Positions 1 through 8,668 of a stretch of DNA of 64,000 nt are shown here, in pieces (positions within the stretch are counted from its first letter, which is position 1; each line of letters begins with the position of its first letter). This DNA comes from Bacteroidales bacterium (GTDB lineage: Bacteria; Bacteroidota; Bacteroidia; Bacteroidales; UBA932). The position numbers and the translations under genes were made by a program. Under the pieces are notes generated by a model. The model worked only from the letters and a program-made list of their open reading frames with translations. It was not told the origin of the DNA and made no database searches. Location: assembly GCA_021371955.1 (NCBI GenBank), contig JAJFVD010000015.1, positions 1 through 64,000 on the forward strand, given 5' to 3'.

Positions 1-1
1 G

Positions 2-169
2 CCAAAGGTGGAGTTTCTTCCATACCACGATATTGCAAAAGGGAAACACACCAAACTGGGCAGCATATACAACCCCAATAATGTTCCTATGGAAAAACCG
101 TCCGAAGAGGTAATCAATAGATGCGTTAAAATATTTAAATCTGCCGGTGTAGAAGCTATTGTAAAATAG
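2..169 (+). CDS. Glycyl-radical enzyme activating protein, C-terminal fragment
   Basis: Only the last 55 codons lie in the window; the rest is cut by the left edge. The reading frame contains LPYHDIAKGKHTKLGSIYN followed by a short helix region ending in EAIVK. The LPYH-x-x-x-KxxxLG pattern is the conserved tail of pyruvate-formate-lyase-activating-type radical SAM enzymes, which install the glycyl radical on a partner enzyme using an Fe-S cluster and SAM. The partner gene would be expected upstream, outside the window. The CX3CX2C cluster is not visible, so the assignment rests on the tail alone. Confidence 0.7.
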   Translation, partial: PKVEFLPYHDIAKGKHTKLGSIYNPNNVPMEKPSEEVINRCVKIFKSAGVEAIVK

Positions 170-246
170 GGTTCTGTCCGTTGTGTAAAAAATTAATTAA
201 CTTTATATGGGTTAGGCAGAAATTGAAACCTTAAAGGATTTTCAAA

Positions 247-2208
247 ATGAAACAAATTAATTTCAAAATATCAAGCATAGCGAACTTGTGTGAGATATTA
301 AAGTCTAAAGAAATAGTTTCCTTTTGTAACTTTCAATCTCAGCTGGTTCAGATTTATTCTGCAAAAAACGACAGTAAATGGTATCAGTCAATCGGGATTG
401 AGATAAGAAAGATTTTTCCTTTATCAGTTATTATAGGAGCCTCCTCAGTAGGAGAAATTTGTGACGGCAAAATGTTCACCGACTCAACGGTGATTGTATT
501 CTCGTTTTTTGAAAGTTCATCGCTTAATATTTTCTCATATGAGTGTAAACCCGGAAGCGAGGAAGCAATCGGAAAAGCATTAGTTAAAGATGTTGAAAAA
601 TTGAATGCAGATGTTAAGGGAGTGCTTTTGCTTTCAACACCGGTCACCAGTGACGCCGGAAAATTATTTAACAGCATTACTGCATACAATTTGAGCTATC
701 CGGTTTTTGGCGGCGGAGCAGGAGATTACGCAAACAAGCGAAAAACGCTGGTCTTTGATGGTATGCACTGTTATGAGCAAGGTCTGATATCTGTCGTGTT
801 TTCAGGAAACAGCCTGCATATTGAGCCATTTACATATCTTGGCTGGCAACCGTTAAGCAAAGAAATGACCATAACTGAAATTGGTGAAATGTCTGTTAAG
901 TCTCTGGACGGGAAGCCTGCATTTTCGGTCTATGAAAAATATTTGGGTATAAAAGCCGACGATAGTTTTTTCCTGAACAGCCTTGAATTTCCATTTCTCT
1001 TTTATCGAAATGGTCAAATAATTGCCCGCACACCTTTCTTTGTCAATGAGAAAGATGGTTCAATCCAGTTGGTGGGGGATGTACAGGTTGGTGAAAAAAT
1101 AAGAATCGGATACGGAAATCCCCAGATGATTTTAGCTGAATCGGGGCATATTCAAAAACAGATGCAGGATTTTAATCCTGAGGCAATTTTTTTATATACC
1201 TGTATATGCAGAAGGTTCTTGCTGCAACAGGATGCCAATCTTGAAACATTGCCATTTAACAGCATCGCCCCAACTGCCGGCTTTTATACTTTTGGCGAAT
1301 TTTGTTCCAATGGCACTGTTAATTCATTACTTAATTCGACTATGGTTGCAGTGGGTATTCGTGAAGGCGCCAATGGTAAAGAGACAGAGCGTGATGAGTC
1401 GGTATTGGCAAAAAATGCTAAACCGAAATTTGATCCCTATACGAATCAGCACTCCAGAATCCTTTCACGTTTATTGTATTTTATTAATGTAACCACAAAA
1501 GAGCTTGAAGAACAGAATCAATTATTAAAATCCTTAAATGAACAAAAAAATGAATTTCGAGGGATAGCCGCCCATGATTTGAGAAATCCTATCGGAGTCA
1601 TTCAAGGTTTTTCAGAGCTACTTGAAGAAAATATAGACGATGAATTTAAGGATTATACGGGGGAGATAACAAAAATGAGTTCTAAAATGCTCAGTTTGCT
1701 TAACGACCTTCTGGATATTTCGAAAATAGAAGCGGGTAAGCTGGATCTCAAGAAAGATGAAATAGACTATAACGCATTTGTTGCGCAGAATATCCGGATG
1801 AATGAATTATTGGCCAAAAGTAAAGGAATTAAGATTGTTAGTGATTTGGAAGTACACGAACTAATTGTTTCTGTTGATGAGGAAAAAATAAATCAGGTAT
1901 TGAACAATCTTATCGGCAATGCCATAAAGTATTCTTACCCGGGCTCAACAATAACCGTAAAAGTATTCAAAGAAAAAAATCAACTTGTCACTCAGGTAAT
2001 CGATAATGGACAGGGCATTCCGGAAAAAGAAATTGACGGATTATTTTATCCGTTTAAACAAACAAGTGTAAAACCTACGAGTGGCGAAACGAGCCATGGA
2101 TTAGGTCTTGCAATAGTCAAGAAGATTATCGAAGGCCATAATGGGCATGTAGGAGTTACGAGCGAATTTGGAAAAGGGTCTGTTTTTTCCTTTATCCTGC
2201 CAATATAA
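247..2208 (+). CDS. FIST-domain sensor histidine kinase
   Basis: A 653-residue cytoplasmic kinase with no signal peptide or clear membrane span. Residues about 30-230 match a FIST N domain (IGASSVGEI, GGGAGDY) and about 230-385 a FIST C domain (F-Y-C-NGT-N near 360). A short coiled coil leads into the HisKA domain, with phospho-acceptor His443 in AAHDLRNPIG. The ATPase domain has the N box around Asn558 (NNLIGNAIKYS), DNGQGIP and GLGLAIVKKI. FIST domains are proposed ligand-binding sensors often found near amino-acid genes. An alanine racemase gene follows 57 bp downstream, which suggests an amino-acid ligand, but this is inference. No response regulator lies in the window, so the kinase is orphan here. 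Its DNA looks more AT-rich than the core genes further right. Confidence 0.9.
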   Translation: MKQINFKISSIANLCEILKSKEIVSFCNFQSQLVQIYSAKNDSKWYQSIGIEIRKIFPLSVIIGASSVGEICDGKMFTDSTVIVFSFFESSSLNIFSYECKPGSEEAIGKALVKDVEKLNADVKGVLLLSTPVTSDAGKLFNSITAYNLSYPVFGGGAGDYANKRKTLVFDGMHCYEQGLISVVFSGNSLHIEPFTYLGWQPLSKEMTITEIGEMSVKSLDGKPAFSVYEKYLGIKADDSFFLNSLEFPFLFYRNGQIIARTPFFVNEKDGSIQLVGDVQVGEKIRIGYGNPQMILAESGHIQKQMQDFNPEAIFLYTCICRRFLLQQDANLETLPFNSIAPTAGFYTFGEFCSNGTVNSLLNSTMVAVGIREGANGKETERDESVLAKNAKPKFDPYTNQHSRILSRLLYFINVTTKELEEQNQLLKSLNEQKNEFRGIAAHDLRNPIGVIQGFSELLEENIDDEFKDYTGEITKMSSKMLSLLNDLLDISKIEAGKLDLKKDEIDYNAFVAQNIRMNELLAKSKGIKIVSDLEVHELIVSVDEEKINQVLNNLIGNAIKYSYPGSTITVKVFKEKNQLVTQVIDNGQGIPEKEIDGLFYPFKQTSVKPTSGETSHGLGLAIVKKIIEGHNGHVGVTSEFGKGSVFSFILPI

Positions 2209-2265
2209 GATGCTTTAAGGGGTCTGACAGCTGATTAATAATTAATAATAACTGCAAGGATTGCA

Positions 2266-3459
2266 ATGGAAACTAATTTTAGAATTATTCCGGATGAAGC
2301 TTTTGGTTTTAAACCTATTGTCCGCATCAGAGATATTGATGCAGTAGTTCACAACTACCTTTTGTTTAAAGAGAGAGCCGATAAGACAGGTTCAATATGT
2401 GCTGCAGTCCTTAAGGCAGAAGTATACGGATTACAAATGAAATATGTTGCCCCCGAATTATATAAGGTTGGTGCAAGATACTTTTTTGTAGCCGAATTGT
2501 TTGAAGCCATAAACCTAAGAGAAATTTTACCATATACCGACGCAAAAATCTATACACTCGCTGGGATTCTGAAAAATGAGGAACCTTATTTTAAAAAATA
2601 CAATATTGTTCCCTGTGTTAATTGTTTAGAACAACTTGAACGATGGAATCTGTTTTGTGAGAAAAACGGAAAAGGTTCGGTGATAATACATCTCGATACT
2701 CAAATGAACCGTCTTGGACTACTTGATGATGAAGTTGATATTTTGAGTAAAAATTACAATAAACTCACATCAAACCTCAAAGTTGAGTTTTACATGAGTC
2801 ATTTATATGATATTAAAGGGGATGACTTTACAAACTGCAATAAGCAAATAAAGATATTAAAGGAGTATACCCATAAACTTCCGAAAGCTCCGATAACTTT
2901 AGCCTGTACAGATAGCGTTATTCTTCTGAATAATTCAGAGGCAAATTTTGATATGATCCGACCCGGAATAGGCTTAGTTGGAGGCGCTCCCAATGCCGGA
3001 CATCCAATAGGCCCCGATGCAAAACATACCTTAGAGATATATGCAAAAATATCTCAAATAAAAACGATTCCTAAAGGACAAACGGTAGGATACGGCGGCT
3101 CGTATACTACTAAAAGAGAAACTGTTATGGCATTGGTTCATATTGGTTACAAAGACGGATATTTAAGATTATTAAGTGAACTTGACAGCGCACCTAAAGG
3201 CGTATATATGTTTATAAATGGTTATCGCGCACCAATCATCGGGAAAATTTCTTTAGACGCCACAACTGTTGATGTTACAGATATCCCGGATAATGTTTTA
3301 AAAGAAGCAGCTTATGCCGAAGTTGTTGGACCAAATGTCGATATCCGAATTTTAGCCGATAAATCCGGTTGCTATGACATTATGGTTGCATTGGGCAGTG
3401 ATAACAAGAAAATAAACGATTACACACTTAAAGAATATAAACAGCTTTTTGAACACTGA
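2266..3459 (+). CDS. Stand-alone alanine racemase, alphaproteobacterial-like
   Basis: PLP-dependent racemase, 397 residues, fold-type III barrel followed by a beta domain. The PLP lysine is Lys50 in AAVLKAEVYG, the candidate catalytic tyrosine is Tyr276 in TVGYGGSY, and GYKDGYLR at about 294 matches the cofactor-contact segment. HLDTQMNRLGL and FDMIRPGIGLVGG are also family landmarks. Several blocks (FFVAELFEAINLR, MSHLYD, RPGIGLVGGAPNAG) resemble the alphaproteobacterial racemase subgroup more than the usual Bacteroidetes enzyme, which is fused to MurF. It is therefore probably an extra, transferred copy. The normal phosphate-contact NS motif reads TDS here, so substrate preference may differ. 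It probably shares a transcript with the FIST kinase. Racemase activity is likely; exclusive alanine specificity is not shown. Confidence 0.82.
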   Translation: METNFRIIPDEAFGFKPIVRIRDIDAVVHNYLLFKERADKTGSICAAVLKAEVYGLQMKYVAPELYKVGARYFFVAELFEAINLREILPYTDAKIYTLAGILKNEEPYFKKYNIVPCVNCLEQLERWNLFCEKNGKGSVIIHLDTQMNRLGLLDDEVDILSKNYNKLTSNLKVEFYMSHLYDIKGDDFTNCNKQIKILKEYTHKLPKAPITLACTDSVILLNNSEANFDMIRPGIGLVGGAPNAGHPIGPDAKHTLEIYAKISQIKTIPKGQTVGYGGSYTTKRETVMALVHIGYKDGYLRLLSELDSAPKGVYMFINGYRAPIIGKISLDATTVDVTDIPDNVLKEAAYAEVVGPNVDIRILADKSGCYDIMVALGSDNKKINDYTLKEYKQLFEH

Positions 3460-3472
3460 AAATGTGACTGCA

Positions 3473-3961
3473 TCAATTGTTGGACCGGCGGTCATATAAC
3501 ATTCTCTCTCTATCATCAACCGGTGCATATCCGTCAATTACCGGCAAATTGCGGCGTTTCTTAAATACCATCATCTCTGCGAGAAGGAAATTTACAATCC
3601 CGGAAATGAGGAGTGCCAGCAGATTACAGTAAACAACATTCCATTTAAGAATGCTCGCAAAGAGCAGCAGAAAACCCATCTTAATTGCAAAACCAAAAAT
3701 TGCTGATAAGTTGAACAGGCCGAGGCTGGTAAAAAACACCTTCGTACTTTTGACAGAGATGTCTTTGCTCCATATCCAGTAATAGGAGATTATAAAATTG
3801 AAGAACATAACAATCTCAAAAGAGATAGCCGGGGCGGCAATGTATTTTCCGGCATACGAAAAGAATACATAACCGGAAAGCACCCACAATACAACTGTCT
3901 CTACCAGGGTGCCCAGTAGCCTGCTAACTAAGAATTTAATGTATTTCGAAAACAATGACAT
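3473..3961 (-). CDS. GtrA-like small membrane protein
   Basis: A 162-residue protein with about four membrane spans and a basic C-terminal tail (VFKKRRN, then a polar end). The pattern F-VSRLLGTLVETVVLW, FNFIISYYWIW and NFLLAEMMVFKKR is typical of GtrA/DPMS family proteins, which help flip or position polyprenyl-linked sugars or glycolipids. The ATG at 3961 was chosen. A longer in-frame reading to 4069 would add a basic, membrane-unlike leader lying entirely inside the upstream gene. With the chosen start it begins 4 bp after the stop of the CDP-alcohol phosphatidyltransferase gene, so the two form a tight operon. The exact substrate is unknown. Confidence 0.82.
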   Translation of the reverse strand: MSLFSKYIKFLVSRLLGTLVETVVLWVLSGYVFFSYAGKYIAAPAISFEIVMFFNFIISYYWIWSKDISVKSTKVFFTSLGLFNLSAIFGFAIKMGFLLLFASILKWNVVYCNLLALLISGIVNFLLAEMMVFKKRRNLPVIDGYAPVDDRERMLYDRRSNN

Positions 3962-3965
3962 CTTA

Positions 3966-4643
3966 TCAGATTTTGGGATCCGTTTTTTCGAATTTTCTCT
4001 TTTCCGTAAAGAAATAATAAAAGTAAAGGGCGAAAAGAACCAATGCCACAAAAATTGCAATGAGGTCAAATATCTTTATTGATATGCCAAAAAGTGTTAC
4101 CGGCGGGTAATCGGTAGGCAGATATATGAACAGAGTGTTTATTAGGACTATGACAATTCTCAATTCTGTTGGCCCAAAACCGCCGTACGAAATTTTAAAC
4201 TCCCCTTTCAGATATGTATTGATATGTGTAAAAATGGTCAGGAGATAATATCCTGCAAGTATGAGCATTGCAACGGAAAAGGAGATGAACGGAGAGACTC
4301 CTGCGCCAATGCAGATTATCAATCCGGTTAAGCCGTCAATATTGTGATCCAGGAAAAAACCGTATACAGGGCGCTGTTTATTTCGTACACGCGCCAGAGT
4401 GCCATCAAGGCTGTCGCCATACCAGTTGACAAAAAAACCAAAAGAAGAAATCCATAAGAACTCTTTTCCCCAATTCGAGAGAAAGTACCCTCCACCGGCA
4501 ATAAAGGCTCCAAAAAGTCCCAGCCAGGATAAGTGGTCCGAGCTTATCCACCGGGGAAGCCGTTTCGCTATCCATATCAAAACTCTCTTTTCTGCTTTAC
4601 TTAAAATGGAGTTTTGAATCCTTACCGCATCCTTTTTATCCAT
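3966..4643 (-). CDS. CDP-alcohol phosphatidyltransferase family membrane enzyme
   Basis: A 225-residue membrane enzyme with about six spans. The signature of the family is complete: Asp77 and Asp80 in DSLDGTLAR, then Asp99 and Asp103 in GFFLDHNID, which bind metal ions and the CDP-activated donor. Such enzymes transfer a phospho-alcohol moiety to an alcohol acceptor, as in phosphatidylinositol or phosphatidylglycerol-phosphate synthesis. The C-terminal half (FGISIKIFDLIAIFVALVLFALYFYYF) is hydrophobic. The acceptor cannot be told from sequence. Pairing with a GtrA-like protein suggests an unusual membrane lipid or lipid-linked carrier. Confidence 0.88.
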   Translation of the reverse strand: MDKKDAVRIQNSILSKAEKRVLIWIAKRLPRWISSDHLSWLGLFGAFIAGGGYFLSNWGKEFLWISSFGFFVNWYGDSLDGTLARVRNKQRPVYGFFLDHNIDGLTGLIICIGAGVSPFISFSVAMLILAGYYLLTIFTHINTYLKGEFKISYGGFGPTELRIVIVLINTLFIYLPTDYPPVTLFGISIKIFDLIAIFVALVLFALYFYYFFTEKRKFEKTDPKI

Positions 4644-4731
4644 AATCTAAAATTGATTTCAGATTAGCTAAGCATTTAAAGTTAATAATTATATCTCCAT
4701 TCTCAATAAATAATCCTTCCCGCATTTTTTC

Positions 4732-4739
4732 TATATTTG
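4732..4739 (+). promoter_or_regulatory. -7 box upstream of the MscS gene
   Basis: TATATTTG fits the Bacteroidetes -7 consensus TAnnTTTG and ends 28 bp before the ATG at 4768. No TTTG lies at the expected 19-21 bp further upstream. Confidence 0.45.
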
Positions 4740-4767
4740 CACCTGAAGTATATATGAAATAGAGTTT

Positions 4768-6060
4768 ATGATTGAAAACGAAATAACAACCAAAGCCACT
4801 GCCCTTTTTGGAGTTGTGGACGGTATTTATCAAATGCTCATCGACTGGGGAATGTCTCCGGTTCTTGCCGGGTGGATGGACGAAATAATAAGCATGACGC
4901 TGCTGTTCATTCTGGTATATATCGTGGACCTAATTTCAAGATTTTTGGTACACAGGGTAATCGGGCACATTGCAAAATTTACAACCGCAATCTGGGATGA
5001 TATTTTTGTAGAATTTAAGGTGTTCAAGTATCTGGCACACATAATTCCCGGTATAGTTTTTTACCTGTCAACTCCAATTGCTTTAAAATCGGTTTTTTGG
5101 GTAAATCTTTTTGAAAAAGCAGCTCTCATTTTTGTCGTATACGCAGTAATACGCGCAATTCATGCGGCAACCAAGGCTTTGACAAAAATTTTCTCACAAA
5201 CCGGAGATTATTCAAACAAGCCTATTCAGATAATTTTTCAGATTGTTGCGGTAATCGCCTACTTCATAGGAGGCATCTCATTTTTGAGCATAATAATAGA
5301 TGTCTCTTTTGGAACTCTCATCGCAGGCATGGGTGCCTCAATGGCAATTCTGATACTCGTATTCAAGGATACAATTCTTGGCTTTGTTGCCGGGTGGCAG
5401 CTATCTTCAAACGACATGCTACGTCAGGGCGACTGGATCACTGTCCCAAAATACGGGGCCGATGGTGATGTCGAGGAGGTGAGTCTATATTCGGTGAAAG
5501 TGAGGAATTTCGACAATACAATCACAACAGTACCGCCTTATGCGCTGGTAAGCGACTCTTTCCAGAACTGGAGGGGTATGCAGGAATCTGGAGGAAGGCG
5601 CATCAAGCGTTCTATCATTATAGATATGACCAGCATCCGCTTTTGCACCCCTGAAATGCTTGACAGGTTCCGCAAGATAAGTTACCTGAAGGACTATATA
5701 GACCAGACAGAGGATACCATCCGCAAATACAACGAAGAGAACAAATTCGACAACTCTGTTCTTGCAAACGGCAGGCGCCAGACAAATATTGGCGTGTTCC
5801 GGGCATACATTCAGAAATATCTGGAAAGCCACCCGGAGGTGAACCACGATATGACAACCATGGTGCGTCAGCTTCAGCCTACAGAAAAGGGAATTTCAAT
5901 AGAACTTTACTTCTTCACAAAAGTCAAGAACTGGGTTTACTACGAGAATGTTCAGTCGGATATTTTCGACCATGTAATGGCAATTGTACCGCAGTTCGAT
6001 TTGCGTGTTTTCCAGTTCCCGTCAAGCAAAGAGGTAGTTTATCAGCCTTATGTGGATTAA
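4768..6060 (+). CDS. Mechanosensitive ion channel, MscS family (YbdG-like)
   Basis: A 430-residue inner-membrane channel. There are about five spans (roughly 30-55, 75-100, 110-130, 150-176) ending in the pore helix region 180-210 with GTLIAGMGASMAILILVFKDTILGFVAGWQ-type packing residues. The MscS beta domain follows: QGDWITVPKYGADGDVEEVSLYSVKVRNFDNT, then TTVPPYALVSDSFQNWRGM. A further soluble alpha-beta domain extends to the C terminus. These features and its length match the mini-conductance YbdG group rather than the smaller MscS proper. Its role would be release of solutes on hypo-osmotic shock. It is transcribed alone, divergent from the lipid pair. Confidence 0.93.
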   Translation: MIENEITTKATALFGVVDGIYQMLIDWGMSPVLAGWMDEIISMTLLFILVYIVDLISRFLVHRVIGHIAKFTTAIWDDIFVEFKVFKYLAHIIPGIVFYLSTPIALKSVFWVNLFEKAALIFVVYAVIRAIHAATKALTKIFSQTGDYSNKPIQIIFQIVAVIAYFIGGISFLSIIIDVSFGTLIAGMGASMAILILVFKDTILGFVAGWQLSSNDMLRQGDWITVPKYGADGDVEEVSLYSVKVRNFDNTITTVPPYALVSDSFQNWRGMQESGGRRIKRSIIIDMTSIRFCTPEMLDRFRKISYLKDYIDQTEDTIRKYNEENKFDNSVLANGRRQTNIGVFRAYIQKYLESHPEVNHDMTTMVRQLQPTEKGISIELYFFTKVKNWVYYENVQSDIFDHVMAIVPQFDLRVFQFPSSKEVVYQPYVD

Positions 6061-6076
6061 TTTCCCCGCGTATAGG

Positions 6077-7216
6077 TTACAGCACCTTCCTGAGGTGTTT
6101 GTACAACTCCTGCGAAAAGCGCAAAAATCCAAGGTCGGTAAAGTGGACTCCATCTACGGTTGGCTCATTGTCATTGCCTATGAGGCCGGCACCTTGCACA
6201 TAATGCAATTTTTTGTACCCCTCTTTACGGAGACCTTCATACACCTTTAACCACTCTGCATCCTCATCTTTGAGCTCTTTAGCCATCTTCATGTCAACTG
6301 CTGTTTGAGGAAATTCCGGGTTTTCAACCATAAATATTTCTGTGGCAGGCCTTTTATCAAGTATCATTTTAATGAAAACCCAGGCACTGTCCCGCACAAT
6401 TTTGTCGGTACAATTTGGAAGGCAATCCAGAACCACAATGCTTGCATTAATGTCACAAATTGTTTTTGCCATTGATTTGTCGAGGCGGCCGTTTCCGGAA
6501 AATCCCAAATTAAAGGTCTCTCTTCCTGTCATTCTTTCGAGAATTGCCGTATAGCCCATTCCCGGACGGGTAGCGCATCCTCCTTGTGTTATGCTGGTTC
6601 CGTAAAAAAGTATGGACCCTTTTTTCTCCGGCTGGCGGACAAGAACATTATTTTTAGGTTTAGATATTTGCGCAGTGGAGTCTATTCCAATTTCCACACT
6701 CGTTACTCCGTCGTAAAGAGGAAAATAGGCGATGTATTCTCTTTGTTCCGGCTTCATGCCCTTTATGAAAAACGAGTTGTTCTCAATCTTTGCGGAGGGA
6801 CGGGCAGTTCCTATGTATATCCATTTATCTCCGTCAAGGGTATAAAGGTCCATCCCTTTTATGCCGGTAGATGGCATGTGGCCCATTGAAGCGTTTTGGA
6901 CAAGTGTCCATCTTGCAGCTATTGACGTGCTGTTGGACGAGAATCTTACGGCCATTCCGGCAGAACTCCTTCCAATATCCCAAAGGTCTTTTCTAAACTC
7001 GCTCTTCCTTTCAATTGGCAATCTGCTAAAACGGGCAGCATAACTTAAACTGTCTGTTTTCGAAACAGACGAATCCGGAATGTCATACCCTCTGCCAAGA
7101 ATCATTAAGGTTCCGGCATCATAATATTTCTGAGACTGGTTATTTTGAGCGGGGAGGAAATTTGTGTTCAACAAGAACAGAAATGGCAATAGAATTAAGA
7201 TGTTTAATTTTCTCAT
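6077..7216 (-). CDS. Secreted SGNH/GDSL-type hydrolase with GxDLY N-terminal domain
   Basis: A 379-residue exported hydrolase. It opens with a clear signal peptide (MRKLNILILLPFLFLL, cleavage near AQ). The N-terminal beta-sandwich carries GMDLYTLDGDKW, the GxDLY motif. The catalytic SGNH domain has Ser208 in FYGTSITQGG, the block III Asn242 in GFSGNG, and Asp355/His358 in DGVHFTDLG. Such proteins usually deacetylate or de-esterify polysaccharides. ATG 7216 was chosen because an upstream start would put 18 polar residues before the signal peptide. With that start the gene overlaps the end of cstA by 77 bp in another frame. The substrate is unknown. Confidence 0.85.
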   Translation of the reverse strand: MRKLNILILLPFLFLLNTNFLPAQNNQSQKYYDAGTLMILGRGYDIPDSSVSKTDSLSYAARFSRLPIERKSEFRKDLWDIGRSSAGMAVRFSSNSTSIAARWTLVQNASMGHMPSTGIKGMDLYTLDGDKWIYIGTARPSAKIENNSFFIKGMKPEQREYIAYFPLYDGVTSVEIGIDSTAQISKPKNNVLVRQPEKKGSILFYGTSITQGGCATRPGMGYTAILERMTGRETFNLGFSGNGRLDKSMAKTICDINASIVVLDCLPNCTDKIVRDSAWVFIKMILDKRPATEIFMVENPEFPQTAVDMKMAKELKDEDAEWLKVYEGLRKEGYKKLHYVQGAGLIGNDNEPTVDGVHFTDLGFLRFSQELYKHLRKVL

Positions 7217-8639
7217 ATCGTTTTGTATAAATAAAAAGCATAAAGGCCCCAAAGGCGGCAATTGTTCCAACTATGTAACCGATAACTGGATTAAGGCTAA
7301 GCCCTCCTGCGCTATAAGGGGCAACCATAAAATAAGAGGCGCATATCATAGTCATAAATGTTGCAGGTACAGACAACATCCAGTGGGGTTTTTTAACACT
7401 CACCAGATATGCCGACCCTGTCCATAACATTATAGAAGTGAGTACCTGATTGCCTATTCCTACATATTTCCAGATTGTAGAAAAGTCTACTTTACAAAAA
7501 AAGTATGCCATGGCAAATATCGGTACTGATATTATCAATCTGTTCCTGATTGGCTTTTGTCCAAAATGAAGCGCGTCTGCCAAAAGCAGTCTTAATCCCC
7601 TGAAAGCAGTATCTCCCGTAGTAATGGGGCAAACCACCACTCCTACTACTGCAATAATTGCACCTGCACGTCCAAGCCAGGAATTGCATATTTCATTCAC
7701 GATTATTGCAGGGGACTTGCCTCCGTCGATAGCAATGTTCAGCCCGTCTGCTCCGCCGAAATAGGCGATGGCTACTGTTGCCCATATTAATGTCACTATT
7801 CCTTCGCATATCATAGCGCCATAGAAGGATGGCCGGCCGTATTTTTCGTCGGACATGCACCTTGCCATCATAGGAGACTGCGTTGCGTGGAATCCCGAAA
7901 CCGCACCGCACGACATCACAATAAACATCATGGGAAAGAGAATATTCGACCCCGGGTTTGAATGAAAGTTTTTGAAAGAGCCCAGACTTAGTTCCGGAAT
8001 TATAAGGTCCCCGGTAAATCCTTTAAACACAAGTGCCCCTCCAATGGCAACGGCCATAAAAATAAGAGTGGCACCCATAAAAGGGTATATTTTCCCAATA
8101 ATTTTATTAATTGGCAAAAGCGTAGCAAGTATGTAGTATGCGAAAATTATATATAACCAAAACGAGGCGCTCATACCGGAAAGTTTTGAGATGAGATCTG
8201 CCGGTCCGGTAACAAACGCAACGCCTACAGCCATTAGAAGAAGTCCGGTAAAAACAGCTAATATATTTTTTATGCTTCCTCCAAGATATTTTGCCACAAT
8301 GTCCGGCAAGCTTTTTCCATCGTTTCTTATTGAGAGCATTCCTGAGAAATAGTCATGTGTTGCCCCCATAAAAATACAGCCTAAAACAATCCAGATATAT
8401 GCCATTGGACCATATGCCGCTCCAAGGATTGCTCCAAAAATAGGCCCGAGCCCGGCAATGTTTAAAAATTGAATTACAAAAATTTTCCAGGGTTTAATTT
8501 CCTGATAGTCCACGCCATCGCCCATCCTTTTCAATGGCGTTTGTATCGACGACGACGCACCGAAAAATTTCTCTACAAATTTTCCATAAATGAAGTAACC
8601 TCCTATCAGGAGGAGAATTGATAATCCGAAAGTTATCAT
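7140..8639 (-). CDS. cstA: Carbon starvation protein A family transporter
   Basis: A 499-residue polytopic membrane protein with about 13 hydrophobic segments. The N-terminal CstA core is well kept: RMGDGVDYQEIKPWKIFVIQ, NIAGLGPIFGAILGA, FMGATHDYFSGMLSIRNDG and VVVCPITTGDTAFRG. Family members import pyruvate or peptides when carbon is short. The hydrophobic core ends near KRYEKIKHLN. A polar tail of about 20 residues then reads into the signal-peptide region of the SGNH hydrolase gene. That tail may result from loss of the original stop codon. Substrate assignment to pyruvate is by analogy. Confidence 0.92.
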   Translation of the reverse strand: MITFGLSILLLIGGYFIYGKFVEKFFGASSSIQTPLKRMGDGVDYQEIKPWKIFVIQFLNIAGLGPIFGAILGAAYGPMAYIWIVLGCIFMGATHDYFSGMLSIRNDGKSLPDIVAKYLGGSIKNILAVFTGLLLMAVGVAFVTGPADLISKLSGMSASFWLYIIFAYYILATLLPINKIIGKIYPFMGATLIFMAVAIGGALVFKGFTGDLIIPELSLGSFKNFHSNPGSNILFPMMFIVMSCGAVSGFHATQSPMMARCMSDEKYGRPSFYGAMICEGIVTLIWATVAIAYFGGADGLNIAIDGGKSPAIIVNEICNSWLGRAGAIIAVVGVVVCPITTGDTAFRGLRLLLADALHFGQKPIRNRLIISVPIFAMAYFFCKVDFSTIWKYVGIGNQVLTSIMLWTGSAYLVSVKKPHWMLSVPATFMTMICASYFMVAPYSAGGLSLNPVIGYIVGTIAAFGAFMLFIYTKRYEKIKHLNSIAISVLVEHKFPPRSK

Positions 8640-8668
8640 AATAAAAGGTTAAGTTACATTTGTAATCA

